This document shows positions 1 to 41,715 of a stretch of 64,000 nt of DNA, piece by piece. The stretch lies in NCBI GenBank assembly GCA_020465985.1, contig JAANYP010004686.1, forward strand, positions 248,001 to 312,000, in the 5' to 3' direction. The DNA is from Centrapalus pauciflorus (lineage: Eukaryota; Streptophyta; Magnoliopsida; Asterales; Asteraceae). The notes beneath the pieces were generated by a model. It searched no databases. It was not told the origin of the DNA and worked only from the letters and a program-made list of their open reading frames with translations. Each line of letters opens with the position of its first letter. The first letter of the stretch is position 1. A program made the position numbers and the translations under genes.

Positions 1-2226
1 GTAAACTTGCACATGCTTGCCTTCTCATGTTATGTTGTGACAACTAATTGTGGCTGGAGAAATAATTTGCTTTAGAAAATCTGAGTAATTGTGACCGTAA
101 TATGAAATTAATCAAGTGACTCGCTAGTGCAGCCATGTAGGTCATTTTCTGGAAAATGATAAGGGTTATTTTAGTACATCGTTAATTCACTTTTTCTATG
201 AATATCTCTTCAATATAGTTAGGTTAGTACGTGGTGCTTTTGAACTTGTACTCTTTTGTAAAGGGGTATAAAACTCATCACAAATGTATGTAACCATCGT
301 CTTAAAAACTTAGAATGTAAGTGAAAGCATGGGAGTTGCTCTCTAGTTTTATCAGAAAACGACATAATTATTGTGTTATTTACTTTCGCGTTTGTTTGTG
401 TTTACTTTTCACGTGTGCCGTTTAATCAACATATCTAAGGTGTTTCATCCTATTCTTCTAATAATACTGTTTCTCAGTAAAAGCACAAAATATTTGAACT
501 TTAATACATTCTACCCCATTCATTCCATCTTTCAAGGGCGGGGGTTCCCGAACAACGAAAACAAATCAAGAGTGCCATGATTGTCAGCATAGGTTAGAAG
601 AAACATTTTGATTATATGCACACTCAAGTGAGTAGCATTCAAGATATATATAATAAGTGTCACTCTTCTATTGAGAACTCAAAAAAAAAGGCAGCCAAGA
701 GCCCAAGACTCCTATATTTAAATTGGTTTGCAAGTCTTATGAAACAATGACATTCATGCTTATTAGCACGTCTAGTTTTGAACTAGTTTACTCGGATGAT
801 TGAGGGTCTTTCCTAGGCAGCTATGATGGTGGTTTCAAGTTTGCACTTAGTTGCGCTGGTGATCTCTCTAAAGATCAATAGCTTGGATATCTAAACATCA
901 TGTATGAAAATCACTTTCCGATAACAGCAATTTACCCTAGTTGCACAAACCTTTGTGATGGGATTATCTGTAGACAAATCAAAGAGTGTTCTTGTGTTTG
1001 TGTGTATGTGCCCAAGATGTTAGAACAGTCCCACACGATGCCCTTAAAACAATTTTGTACCAAAAAACCTGCCAATAAATGGTTTCCTACATTCATAATC
1101 TTGGTTTAGGATTTTAGTGTAGCTGATACAAATGTGCACTCCACACCTCCAAACTTGTTTTAGCACTATCTAAAATCATTGAGATCTACAATAATTACAA
1201 TAAAATCACTAACAAAAGTCACATTAAAAAGTTTTTTATATCAGTGTTTGTGTGTGTGCTCATGTTAAAAGATTATTTGGAGCTAATGACAAGCCTTAGC
1301 ATTGATAACATAAACAATTATTTATACGACTGAAGTCTGAAAAACAATACATGAAGCATATTTGCTTTCACCGCTATATAAACCACTGGTGTTGAGCATG
1401 AAAACAGACACTTGTCATAGATAAGTAGTACAATGATGACAAATGTTTTTAATTGGTACAGTGAAGACGTAATGTGTGACTACACCCAATCAGATCAATT
1501 GCCACCATCGTGGGCAAATGCATTCTCATGTTTCACTTTCTACGACTTCTTTTAATAAAATTGTTAAATCGATACCAACATGGTTGTGTCTATGCCAACT
1601 ACATGATCGTCTAGGTCACAAAAAACCATTTCTTAGTGTCAGGGAAAATATTTGTTACGTTGTTTAAACTTGATTGGAGTCTGTTGCAAGAATCATAGTA
1701 AATTAGATGTATATTCCTGCGTAATTTACTTTCCTAGAATAGTTATGTGTAGCTGTAAATTAGTTTACTTAATTCCCTCTAGAATCTTTTCCATTTTTAG
1801 TCTCTTGTAAATCTGTATAAATCTGTCATGTTTTCTTCCAGAAATAATTTACACAAAGATTATTTCCCTATGTTCATACAGACAGATTTCTTCTTCTTTT
1901 CAAACTAGCATAGTCGATGAACCATGAGATAACAATCTAACTGAAACTTCAAATAGAGCAGAATTTGTAAAACACACGATGAATAATTTCTGTTTAAAAT
2001 CATCACTCTAAGGTTCCATAACAGGGTCATCCTTTTCTTCTATTTTGGCCAACTTTACATTCTGTTTTCCCTACTTTTTCACCCTGCTTTCCAGTATTCT
2101 AGTGCTCTTTTCAATGTAGACTGGGCTTCAGTTTTAGGCCACCCAAGAGGCTTTCCAGCAATTATGGTATGTTATGCCGAGTGGCCTTACAACAAATACA
2201 AACTGACAAACAGAATAAATGTGTAC
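1..2226. other. Left part of ORP intron 9 (no last exon found)
   Basis: This stretch follows the splice donor of the last ORP exon I can read. I looked on the minus strand for the usual ORP C-terminal block (a WKPRWF-like segment and a GGYWEAR-like segment) and found neither. The sequence is AT-rich without a convincing gene. A possible plus-strand copia scrap is listed separately. Either the final exon lies left of the window or the gene has lost it. Confidence 0.5.
1471..1667 (+). pseudogene. Possible copia gag-pre-integrase scrap
   Basis: A plus-strand reading around 1590-1625 gives LHDRLGHKK, which resembles the LWHxRLGH motif of the copia gag-pre-integrase domain. No other copia block is legible around it, so this is a weak call on one short motif. 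It sits in ORP intron 9, so it is separate from the elements in intron 7. Confidence 0.3.
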
Positions 2227-31805
<29,579 letters not shown>

Positions 31806-31940
31806 ATATATACAATGATTTAGGAAATAACTCATAAATTTGGATGTAGCGGTGGTCCTAACAACGGTTCGGCGGCCGGAAAAAACGAGAAATCCATGAC
31901 AATCGTAATGAAATCAATGGTGGTCCTGCGATGGTAGGAG

Positions 31941-31952
31941 GTATATATATAG
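31941..31952 (-). promoter_or_regulatory. Candidate TATA box of the ORP gene
   Basis: Minus strand CTATATATATAC, about 140 bp upstream of the chosen ATG, which would leave a 5' UTR of about 105 bases. Position and sequence are typical for plants. No other promoter element was confirmed. Confidence 0.5.
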
Positions 31953-31985
31953 TTGCGTTAATTTAGGGGAAAAGGGTAGAGAGGG

Positions 31986-32313
31986 CGTGAATTACGGGAG
32001 GAAGAGGTCGCCGGAGGGATTGGAAAGGAATATACCCGGTGGTGTCATTTGGTACGCCGACCAACCACTCAAAAAGACGCAACCAGCACCTTTTTGGACC
32101 GACTCACATGCATTTATTCGCTTCTACGGTAAAACATTTACCAACAAATTTACCCCTAGTCCTTTTGTATGAATTTTTGTGATTAGGTTTAGGGGTGTAT
32201 TGCCTTTTGCAATGGATGGGTTAATTGCCGGGAAATGTAACGTACTTTCCTTCCATTTCTGTTTTAGGGATCGTACTTTGTAAAACATTTAAAAGACTAA
32301 AAAGAAGGTTTAT
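31986..32313. other. Upstream flank of the ORP gene
   Basis: About 330 bp between the promoter region and the first upstream transposon. No gene or clear regulatory site recognised. Confidence 0.5.
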
Positions 32314-33202
32314 GAGCGTTTGGTTCGCAGAATATTTTCAGAATAAATTCGGTCAAATGAATGGAAAATTGAATGGAATGGAATTAAATTTCATTCATTG
32401 TTGTCTGGTTGGCATGATTGAAATAGGATGGAAAAAAACTTCATTCCTTCTTATTGTTCTATTTAGTTTGTAAAGTGGGATTAGATGGATAGGTGTACGG
32501 TAGTAGGTAAGTGGGGTAAAATTGGGTGAAGTAGGATAGGATTGGTGGGGTATGTGGGGGTGGGGATAGGGTGGGGTATGATTAGGTAGGGTAGGATAGG
32601 GTGGGTGGTATAGGATGGTGTGGGGTATGGTTAGGTAAGGTTGGATGGGATAGGGTAAGGAGGGATGGGAGTGGGCAGGTGAGGCTAGGGTGTGTGAGGT
32701 ATGTAGGGTGGGATGGAGTGGGATGGGATATGATTAGGTAAGGTAAGGTGGGATGGGGTGTAGTGGGGTGGGGTGGGGTGGGGTGGGGGTGGGGGTAGAA
32801 TGAGTGGGGTCATGGGTGGGGTATGGTAGTTGAGGATAGGATTGGGGTGTGTGGGTGGGGTGGGTAGGGTGAGGTGGGGTATGGTTAGGTAGGGTAGGAT
32901 GGGTGGGTGGGTGGGTGCGAATTGGTGTAAGGTGGCTATGGTTAGGTAGGGTGGTAAGTGGGTGGGTGGGTGATTTAAGGTCGGTATGGTAGGTAACGTC
33001 GACAGCAAATATGTATTATCATAATGGAATCTCAATTCTTTGCATATTTGGTAAAAAAAAAAGATTACAATGGATGAAGGAAAACTTTATGTCAAAATAA
33101 AATATCTTTCGTTTTCCTTCAGCAAACCAAACATACAAATTAATGGAATTCTTGTTCCAATTCAACAGATTCCCTCAGGATTCTGTGAGACAAACAGGCC
33201 CT
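32314..33202. mobile_element. TIR element (Harbinger/hAT-like) filled with a G-rich minisatellite
   Basis: The left end GAGCGTTTGGTTCGCAGAAT resembles the inverted right end GGGCCTGTTTGTCTCACAGA; inner flanks (aatggaa/ttccatt words) are also inverted. The centre is a degenerate G/T-rich minisatellite. No transposase. Superfamily and target duplication are unresolved. Confidence 0.55.
32471..32990 (+). repeat. G-rich degenerate minisatellite with G-quadruplex potential
   Basis: About 520 bp built from variants of GGTTAGGTAGGGTAGGATGG and GGTGGGGTGG. Almost all G is on the plus strand. Bases 32754-32795 hold seven runs of four or five G separated by single T or short spacers, a strong quadruplex pattern. 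It lies about 0.7-1.2 kb upstream of the ORP start. Confidence 0.9.
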
Positions 33203-34258
33203 AAATCTTTAGGCAAAAGTGGTTACAACAGCATGCTATACGCAGAACAGATCAATTGTTAACAAACGTTTTAATAAAACTACTTACGAGCTTCTCAATA
33301 ACAGCAAACCTAATATAACTCATTTTCATTATTTTGGTTGCAGGTATTATGTTCTTAATGATAAGGAGAATATTCGTACGTTCGATGCAAAAGCAGATGA
33401 AGGAATCTTTATTGGCCATGGCAACGATTATAAAACTTTCCGCATCTTTAATAAGCGAACAAGGATGGTTGTTGAAAGTGTGAACGTTCAATTCGTTGAA
33501 GTTATTGATTTGACTTCTGAACACTACAGTTCAGGACCCGAACCTCAAAGACCTGATAGAACAATCTGGTCCAAAACCAGTTCTTACTACTTCTTTAAAC
33601 AATGCTTTGGATTCTGATCTTGACTTATTTTTTGAAAACTTTTACAAAGAATATTTTGGGAACCCAAAATCAACTGACGATGTTTCCATTCCTGATAGGG
33701 TTGTTGCTGCGGACTCAATTGAATATACCACTGATCTCATTACGATCAATTCAGAAGAATCAGCAACAGATCCTGCCTCTCCAGAAGTAGATTGTACAAG
33801 TCTTGATGTACAAATTTGTACTAAAACTCATGTAACTACTGAATTACCTGCTAACAATGAACAAATCCAAAACTCCCTAACTCGAGCAAAAAATAATTTA
33901 GTAACAGCCACACCAACACTTAATGAAAACTCTTCTGATACAATCTTTGCAACTCCTGTTATGTATCCAATTTTCTCATATGATCCTAATGCTTATATTG
34001 ATCATAATCCTACTCAGGAGGCTTATCACCCTCTGGTTGATGAGACTAAATGGACAAAAGATCATCCAATTCAGTGGCGATTCGGTAATCAGACAGAAGG
34101 TTGAGGCAAGTAAACTCTATCTCATATTCAGTTACTGATCAGTTCCTTGTCTAAGAGCCATCAACTGTTCTTTCAATCGCTTCTTCTCATCGTCGGGGCA
34201 GTATTGGCGAAAGAATCACTTTGAAGTTAATAGATTTTATATTGTTAGGTTTTAGGGT
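33203..34258 (+). pseudogene. SIRE-like copia fragment (integrase C-terminus and linker)
   Basis: Plus strand. TTACYTQNRSIVNKRFNKTT and KADEGIFIGHGNDYKTFRIF match the post-integrase region of the SIRE-type element at 52653-53795. The linker follows in a second frame (33607-34104) and reaches KWTKDHPIQ, the start of the RT-proximal region. It then decays and stops at a gypsy LTR. It is truncated on both sides. Confidence 0.85.
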
Positions 34259-34602
34259 TGTAACACCCTCGAACTAATCCCAATTGCCACATAAATAACA
34301 CATCAACACAAATATAATGTAAAATATCCCTAACTATTCCCAATACACATACACGCAAACCCGATAGTTTTAAAACAGTAATTCACAGAACCAAGTCACG
34401 GAATTCCTTGAATATATTGCACCCTATCCGAAGTATACACAACAACCCGAAAATATAACTACCTTTAGAAAACGGGTAGCTAACAACTCCTCAGATAGCA
34501 AATGCAAACCTCCTTGGGTCCAGCAGGCCTACTAGCACTCCGGTCACCCGAGATACACACGATAACACACACAGGTCAGCTAAAACTGGTGAGAATGTAA
34601 GT
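34259..34602 (-). repeat. Gypsy LTR fragment
   Basis: Begins TGTAACACCCTCGAAC, the inverted form of a gypsy LTR end (GGGTGTTACA), and runs 344 bp to the Tekay-type LTR that interrupts it. Its end resembles that of the LTR at 60939 (TGTAACACCCT). No partner LTR was recognised. Confidence 0.55.
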
Positions 34603-36293
34603 TGTCACACCCCGTTACCCCGGTTGGCAACGAAGCGTGACGTCGCGGAAGCATAACCATAATCATAACGAACGACCACTATATGGACGTTTTCAAAAAA
34701 TACATCGGTATAATTTTAAGAGATATAATGTTTTACATAACCCAAAATGATAAAGAGAAGTTCGCAAGGTACAGAGATTTAAATACATAATTAAATCATC
34801 CAAAATAATGCAAATAAATCTCCGACGGTTTGAAACTGAGTGCGACTCCTTAAATGCGGAAGCTTGAAAATACTACCAATGTGATAGACTTGCCTTAATT
34901 TCCTGAAAATACACGCTAAAATACGTCAACAAAATTATTGGTGAGCTCATAGGTTTACACGTAAATCTGACATGTATGGACAACACTAATAGAGATTGAA
35001 TTTATAAAATCATAAATTCCATGTTATGTATTACATATAAACCATCATGCAACCGAAGCTTAATTAAAATGAGTTTGCCCTGTGCAATATTCCCATACGT
35101 AATACCGTGTGTTAAATATATATGCACTCGCTGTTAGCCGATCCGAACTAACCCGAATGGGGGACATGACTCCCGATAGATCTATCCACAATATATTCGC
35201 GCTTACAAATAAATGCAATTAACGGTTCATGATATAAGGGCTGATGGAACCACATGTGTAATACATAATAGAAATGAAGGTGTTTTCGTGTCCATATAAA
35301 AACGAAGCATGTATTTCATCCCCAAAACATAACAGTGTGAAAATAGGGGCTATGAGAACTCACCGAGATTGCGATGGTAAAAACTAGCGTAAAAAGCTAT
35401 TTAGCGTGAATGGAGGGATGATGCGTCGCGTGAGTTAATCGAGTCCTAAATGATAATAAGGACTTTATATCTCTAATATATGACGATATATATATATTTA
35501 TAGATTTTTATGTCTTAAATCACCCAAAATTACAAGTTTATAAATAAAAACCGCTTAAAACGTCAAGTTTATATATATTCAGCTTTTTCAGAGGTTTTTC
35601 GGCCTACTTTGAGGCTGTTTTTGACCAAGCTCCAAAATGTTTTAGACTTTGGTTTTCTAGGACATTAAACTACTATATACAAAGGATTTTTAGAATCAAG
35701 AACGGCCATTTTTCGAGATGTTTAGGTTGGTGAAAAAGCTCGTTAAAACCCTATGTTGGCCATTTTTGAGCTGTCAAACTTTCGGTTAACCAAATAATTT
35801 CTGGAGGTCTTAAACTCCAAAATAAATTATGAAAACTTCCAGATCTATAGTTTAGACATAGATCTAACTTTTGAGACAAGAATCAACTCATTTTGATAAG
35901 TTATGAATTAGTTATGATTTTTCAAAGTCGATATAAATTTTCTGCCGAAAATCCGCAGTTTATAAACTTGAAATAACGTATGATTCTTGTTGTTTATTCA
36001 AAGATTACTTGAATAAAAGTTATAAAACACATATATATCACTTGTTTTCATAATATTAACACTTTTATGATGTGTTTATATATTCATAAACATATTTAAA
36101 GGAACAACTTAAAAACAAAAACTAGAAATTTATAAATTTGAGTTTTTATGAAACTTGTTGTTGTTGGTGATTATATATATTATGCAAGACTTATATAAAC
36201 ATAAATGTATGATGAAATAAGCTAGTATTTACTTACTTTGAAGTATTTAGAGTATGAAATTGAGAAGAAGTTGGAACTCTTGCAAGATTTGGA

Positions 36294-36353
36294 CCAAGAA
36301 CACTTGAACTTCACCAAGAACACTTGAATTTCACCAAGAACACTTGAATGAAA
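36294..36353. repeat. Three tandem 20-bp repeats
   Basis: Unit ccaagaacacttgaacttca with minor changes, repeated three times. It lies in the transcribed leader part of the LTR, about 90-150 bp past the TATA box. Confidence 0.9.
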
Positions 36354-36439
36354 ATGTTTGTAGTGTGTGTATGTGTGGGATCCGGTTTTTAGAGAGAAAA
36401 AGAAGGGTTTTGGTGTGAATAATATGAAAGGGAAGCTCT

Positions 36440-36449
36440 CTATTTATAG
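36440..36449 (-). promoter_or_regulatory. TATA box of the Tekay-type LTR
   Basis: Minus strand CTATAAATAG, a near-ideal plant TATA box. It implies transcription from about 36410 leftwards, so R and U5 make up most of the LTR. Confidence 0.65.
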
Positions 36450-36887
36450 ACAAAAGATGGAGGTTGAATTGATGGTGATAAGAGGGGTGGAGTGTAAGAT
36501 CTTCTTTGAATTGAAAGGAGGATGGTGTAGAGGGATTTGATGTAGATATGTTGAGTAAAAAAATATTTATCAAGTCCTTTATGTACCTCCTATGGGCAGA
36601 TTTTTCAAGATATTATCTTGTATTTTTATTTTTTTTATTTTTGTATAAATGTATTTAGAATGTATTCTTGTATTTCCCTTTTCTTGTAAATTTATAAATA
36701 CTTTTGAATGCATTGTTTCAATGAATTGTTTTAGTCTTGCATAAGTAATGTTAAGTAATTGTATTAGTGTATGATTAGTGTCACTAATCATAATTTAGTT
36801 ATGTACTTAGTTGAATTAATCCCTCATATCGTAAATTGATCGGATTAATTGATTTCCCGATTTATCGCACCGATGAATTTGATTCTA

Positions 36888-38440
36888 GAGTTAATTACAA
36901 AAATGGTCCCTGTGGTTTGTCCTAAAATTTGGATTTGGTCCATGAACTTTCAATTTTGCAGAAACAGTCCTTATTTTCATAGTTTGTTTGCAATTTTGGT
37001 CCCTCAACCTATTAACTTTTCTAATATGACAAAATTACCCTTAATTTGATGCAAACTATAGGGACCATTTCTACAATTAATTATTTAACTCTTTTTTATT
37101 CTTAATTAAATAAATTATTTTTTGGTGTTACTTAAATTTAATAATCTATAAAAAAATAAAAGAATTATTTTATTATTCATGTTCGTTCATAAATGATTTA
37201 GATATTTTTAGTCTTAATTAATTTTAATTTACTATAATCAAAGTGTAAACCAATCAAAATTTATAATCGAAAAAATCATTTATGTTTAGACACTATTTTC
37301 TGGAAGTTTCGTATATAAAATATTATAAAAATATTTGAGTCTATAATTATTTATGTTGGTTCATAAATTTATAATAAAAATATGTTTGTTGGTCAAATAT
37401 TTTACTTTCTTCTTAAATAAAATCGGCCAAAGATTCTATTTTATAATTTGTTCACATTTATATCAAAGTAAGGTGATAATGGTAAAGTGATAATTCTAAA
37501 TGGTTTAAATTTTTAAGGTGTCGATTTAATCGGATTAAAATGAAAAGTCAAATTGAAAGATGAAAAAAAATTAAAAACCTATTTATATTTCTCGACTTTT
37601 ATGTAAAGGTCTGACAAACCAAAGTTTGATGATAAAAGTTGTTAATCATGAATCTCAAAGATGTTATATGGACATAAAATTTTAAATCGTTTTTTGTGTA
37701 ATTAAAAATTAAAACGATAAAATAATTAATACGTTAAATAAAAAATTTGATTGTCTTAGACCATTTGGAAGTTTTTTCTAACTCGGTCAAATTAAACGTT
37801 AAATTTTTATTTATTTAAGTTCTTTAATATGTTTAACTTTAATTAAATTGTTAGCTCATAAATATTTTTTTTATAATTCATTAAAGTTAATTAACACTAA
37901 AATTAAAGTAGAGTCAATTACATAAATGGTCTTTTTGGTTTGATCAACATAGATATTTTTTATTATAAATGTATGAACCAGTATAAATAATTATAAATAA
38001 AAAAATTTTTAGTTATGAAACCTTTTTAAAAAATAATTTCTAAACATAATTGATATTTTCGATTATAAATTTTGATTGGCTTACACTTTGATTATAGTAA
38101 ATTAAAGTTAACTAAGACTAAAAATATCTAAATTATTTATGAACCGACATAAATAATTAAATAATTCTTTTCTATTTTTTATAGTTTATTAAATTTAAGT
38201 AACACTAAAAAATAATTTATTTAATTAAGATTAAAAAGAGTTAAAAACTAATTATAGAAATGGTCCCTATGGTTTGCATCAAAATAAGGGTAATTTGGTC
38301 ATATTAAAAAAGTTAATAGGTTGAGTGACCAAAATTGTAAACAAACTATGAAAATAAGGACCATTTTTGCAAAATTGAAAGTTCAGGGACCAAATCTAAA
38401 TTTTAGGACAAACCACAGGGACCATTTTTGTAATTAACTC
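36888..38440. mobile_element. Non-autonomous long-TIR MULE (1,553 bp)
   Basis: Terminal inverted repeats of about 400 bp (36888-37290 and 38039-38440), over 85% alike by eye, both beginning GAGTTAATTACAAAAATGG. Flanked by TTGATTCTA and ATGATTCTA, a 9-bp duplication with one change, as expected for Mutator-like elements. Each arm is itself an inverted repeat (tggtccctgtggtttg against caaactatagggacca), and a third diverged copy of the terminal motif lies at about 37912. No transposase. Confidence 0.85.
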
Positions 38441-38479
38441 ATGATTCTAATTGAGTTGAATTTTCTAATAAACCTTGTT

Positions 38480-41400
38480 AATCACTTGATTAATTTCTGA
38501 TCCGGCTGTGCTTTAGTTTCCTGACTTCTCAGTCCATTATTTCCACGGGTTGCTCAATGAAGTTCAACTTATCATCTAGTTCCAGCTCGTCCATGGGTAT
38601 AACTAGTGATTCATCAGCCAGACATTTCTTAAGATTGGATACGTGGAAGGTATTATGAACGTTACTAAGCTCTGGGGGCAGATCGAGTCGGTAAGCCGGG
38701 CCAATTCTTTTGGTGATCTTGAATGGTCCGATATAACGAGGATTGGGTTTTCCTCGTTTCCCAAAACAGACTACGCCCTTCCAAGGCGAGACTTTCAACA
38801 TTACTTGATCTCCCTCTTGAAATTCCAAATCCTTCCGTCGAACATCTGCATAACTTTTCTGTCGATCCCGCGCGATCTTTAATCGGTTACGAATCTGGGC
38901 TATCTTTTCTGTAGTTTCCTGGATGATAACTGTTGTTATAGGAAAACTCCACTAATGGCAGATGCCTGTCCCAACTTTTGCCAAAGTCGATAACACATGC
39001 CCTTAGCATGTCTTCCAAAGTCTGAATCGTCCTTTCACTCTGACCATCCGTTTGCGGGTGGTAGGCTGTGCTCATATCTAGACGTGTACCCAGTGCTTCT
39101 TGCAATGATTGCCAAAATCTTGATGTGAACCGGCTGTCCTTGTCTGATATAATTGATACTTGCACTCCATGCCTTGAGACGACTTCTTTAAGATAGATTC
39201 GTGTTAACTTATCCATCTTATCAGTCTCCTTGATGGGCAGGAAATGTGCGGTTTTGGTAAGTCGATCCACAATCACCCAAATAGTGTCATAACCTCCAGA
39301 AGTCTTCGGCAACTTGGTGATGAAATCCATGGTGATGTTTTCCCACTTCCACTGGGGTATTTCTGGTTGAACTAGCAATCCTGATGGTTTCTGGTGCTCA
39401 GCCTTAACCTTCAAACATGTTAAGCACTTGCTGACATGGGTAGCAATGTCAGCCTTCATGTTTGGCCACCAGTACATTCCCTTCAAGTCTTGGTACATCT
39501 TATCTGACCCTGGATGAATAGCATATCTTGTTTTATGCCCTTCATCCATGATCAGCTTCCTTACTCCTCCAAATTTTGGTAGCCAAATTCTGTCCATGAA
39601 GTACCGACATCCATCTGACTTGATTTCAAACTGCTTATCCATACCTCTCAAGGCTTCATCCAGTAGATTACCCTCCTTGACTGCTTCTTCTTGTGCCTTG
39701 CGGACTTGAGAGTTTAGGTTTGACTGTATAGTCATGACCAAATCTCGGACTCTCAATGGCTTAACTCGTTCCTTTCGGCTCAGGGCATCAGCTACGACAT
39801 TCGCCTTCCCCGGATGATAACGAATTTCGCAGTCATAATCGCTAAGCAGTTCAACCCAACGACGTTGCCTCATATTTAACTCTTTCTGATTCAGAATATG
39901 CTGAAGGCTTTTATGGTCCGTAAACACCGTGCACTTAGTTCCATACAGGTAGTGCCTCCATATTTTGAGAGCAAACACCACTGCTCCAAGCTCCAAATCA
40001 TGAGTCGTATAGTTCACCTCGTGAATTTTGAGTTGCCGTGATGCGTAAGCAATGACCTTATCCCTTTGCATGAGCACACAACCTAATCCATTGTGTGAGG
40101 CATCACAGTAGACCACAAAATTTTCAGTCCCTTCAGGTAAGGACAGAATTGGTGCACTACACAATCTTTGCTTTAACTGCTGAAACGCCTTTTCTTGCTC
40201 TTCACCCCAGATATACTTTACATACTTCCGAGTCAACTCTGTTAGGGAACCTGCTATCTTTGAGAAGTTTTCAATAAATCGCCTATAATAACCAGCAAGT
40301 CCTAGAAATTGGCGGATTTCCGTGGGAGTTCTAGGAGTTGCCCAGTTCTTTATGGCCTCGATTTTTGATGGATCAACTTGGATTCCCTGGCTGTTGATCA
40401 CATGTCCAAAGAATTTAACTTCTTGCAACCAAAATTCACATTTTGAAAATTTGGCGTATAACTGTTCCTTCTCTAACAACTCCAAGATCAACTTGAGATG
40501 TTGTTCGTGCTCCTCCTTATTTCTGGAATAGATGAGGATATCGTCTATGAACACTATTACAAATTTGTCCAGATACGGTTTACACACTCGATTCATGAGG
40601 TCCATGAATACGGCGTTGGTCAAACCGAATGGCACTACCTGAAATTCGTAATGTCCATAACGAGTTCTGAATGCTGTCTTGGGAATGTCTTCTTCTTGAA
40701 CCTTTACTTGATGATAACCAGATCGCAGATCAATCTTAGAGTAGAAGCTAGATCCCTATAGTTGGTCAAACAGGTTGTCAATTCTGGGAAGGGGGTAGCG
40801 GTTCTTTACTGTCAACTTGTTTAGCTCTCGGTAGTCTATGCACATTCTGAAGGATCCGTCTTTCTTTTTCACGAACAAGACCGGAGCTCCCCAAGGTGAG
40901 GAACTTGGTCGAATGAATCCTTTATCCATCAACTCTTGTAGTTGATTGGATAGCTCTTGCATTTCAGAAGGAGCGAGTCTATATGGGGCTCTTGCGACCG
41001 GTGCAGCTCCCGGCACCAAATCGATTTGAAACTCTACTTGCCTAGTTGGCGGAAGCCCAGACAAATCTTCCGGGAAGACCTTCGGATAGTCACAAACCAC
41101 TGGGATATCCTCGAGTCGCTTCTCCTCCGAATCTTTTTCTGCAATTTGTACCAGTACTGCATGACAACCTTTCCTAAGGCACTTTAATGTTCTTAGGCCG
41201 GATATGACATTCAGCTGTCGGTTCTTTCTTTCCCCTTGGACTGTTAGGTACTTCTTCTTGTGGAGTGGTATCCGTACCACTTTCTTACCGCACAAAATCT
41301 CGGCCTGGTTGTGTGACAACCAATCCATACCAATTACTACATCAAAACTTCCGAGTTCTATAGGCATCAAGTCTATCTTAAAGGGATGATCTGCCAGCTT

Positions 41401-41715
41401 CAGTGTGCATTCCTTAATAATACTACTTGCCTCTATTATTTTGCCGTCAGCCAGTTCTATAGTATAAGAGTTGTCTAAGGGAAAAGGAGTGGCATTCAAT
41501 TGCTTACTAAACTTATCAGATATAAAGCTCCTATCAGACCCAGTATCAAAGAGTACGTAAGCGTAAATGTCATTTAAAAGAAACGTACCTGATACCACAT
41601 GGGGATCCTGACGAGCGTCACCTGCTCCTAACACAAAAGCTCTCCCCTGAGCTCCTCCACCTTTTTTCAACTTCGGGCACTCATTCCTGAAGTGCCCGGC
41701 AGCTCCGCATTCATA
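38480..41715 (-). pseudogene. Tekay-type pol: protease, RT, RNase H, integrase, cut chromodomain
   Basis: Protease YVLFDTGSDRSFIS (near 41570), then RT beginning PYRLAPSEMQEL. RT is interrupted by a TAG just after 40756, and continues with FVIVFIDDILIYSR holding the catalytic Asp pair (about 40560). RNase H (VVYCDASHNGLGCVL, then the TDHKSLQ block) and the integrase HHCC region (HPGSDKMYQDLKGMYWWPNM) follow. Integrase core motifs are WENITMDFITKLP, DKDSRFTSRFWQ and AYHPQTDGQSERT. A frameshift near 38890 leads into the C-terminal part (38828-38529). The chromodomain starts PVEIMD, meets a TGA and breaks off after SRIRN, so most of it is lost. Confidence 0.9.

Larger units (their letters stand above)
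34603..36887 (-). repeat. 3' LTR of the Tekay-type element (high border approximate)
   Basis: On the plus strand it starts TGTCACACCCCGTTACC. From 34738 to 35720 it matches 43337-44418 of the 5' LTR closely; the 5' copy lacks about 60 bp (34774-34833). A strong TATA box lies at 36440-36449. The junction with internal sequence is not sharp; it could be near 36590, where the minus strand has ATAGGAGG, or at the MULE insertion. Confidence 0.75.

Noticed and set aside
2050..2165. Minus-strand frame GWPKTEAQSTLKRALEYWKAG near the gene end, considered as the last ORP exon
   Set aside because: It does not resemble the ORP C-terminus.
32685..33035. Pro/Thr/His-rich open frame
   Set aside because: It is the reverse reading of the G-rich minisatellite and has no protein-like features.
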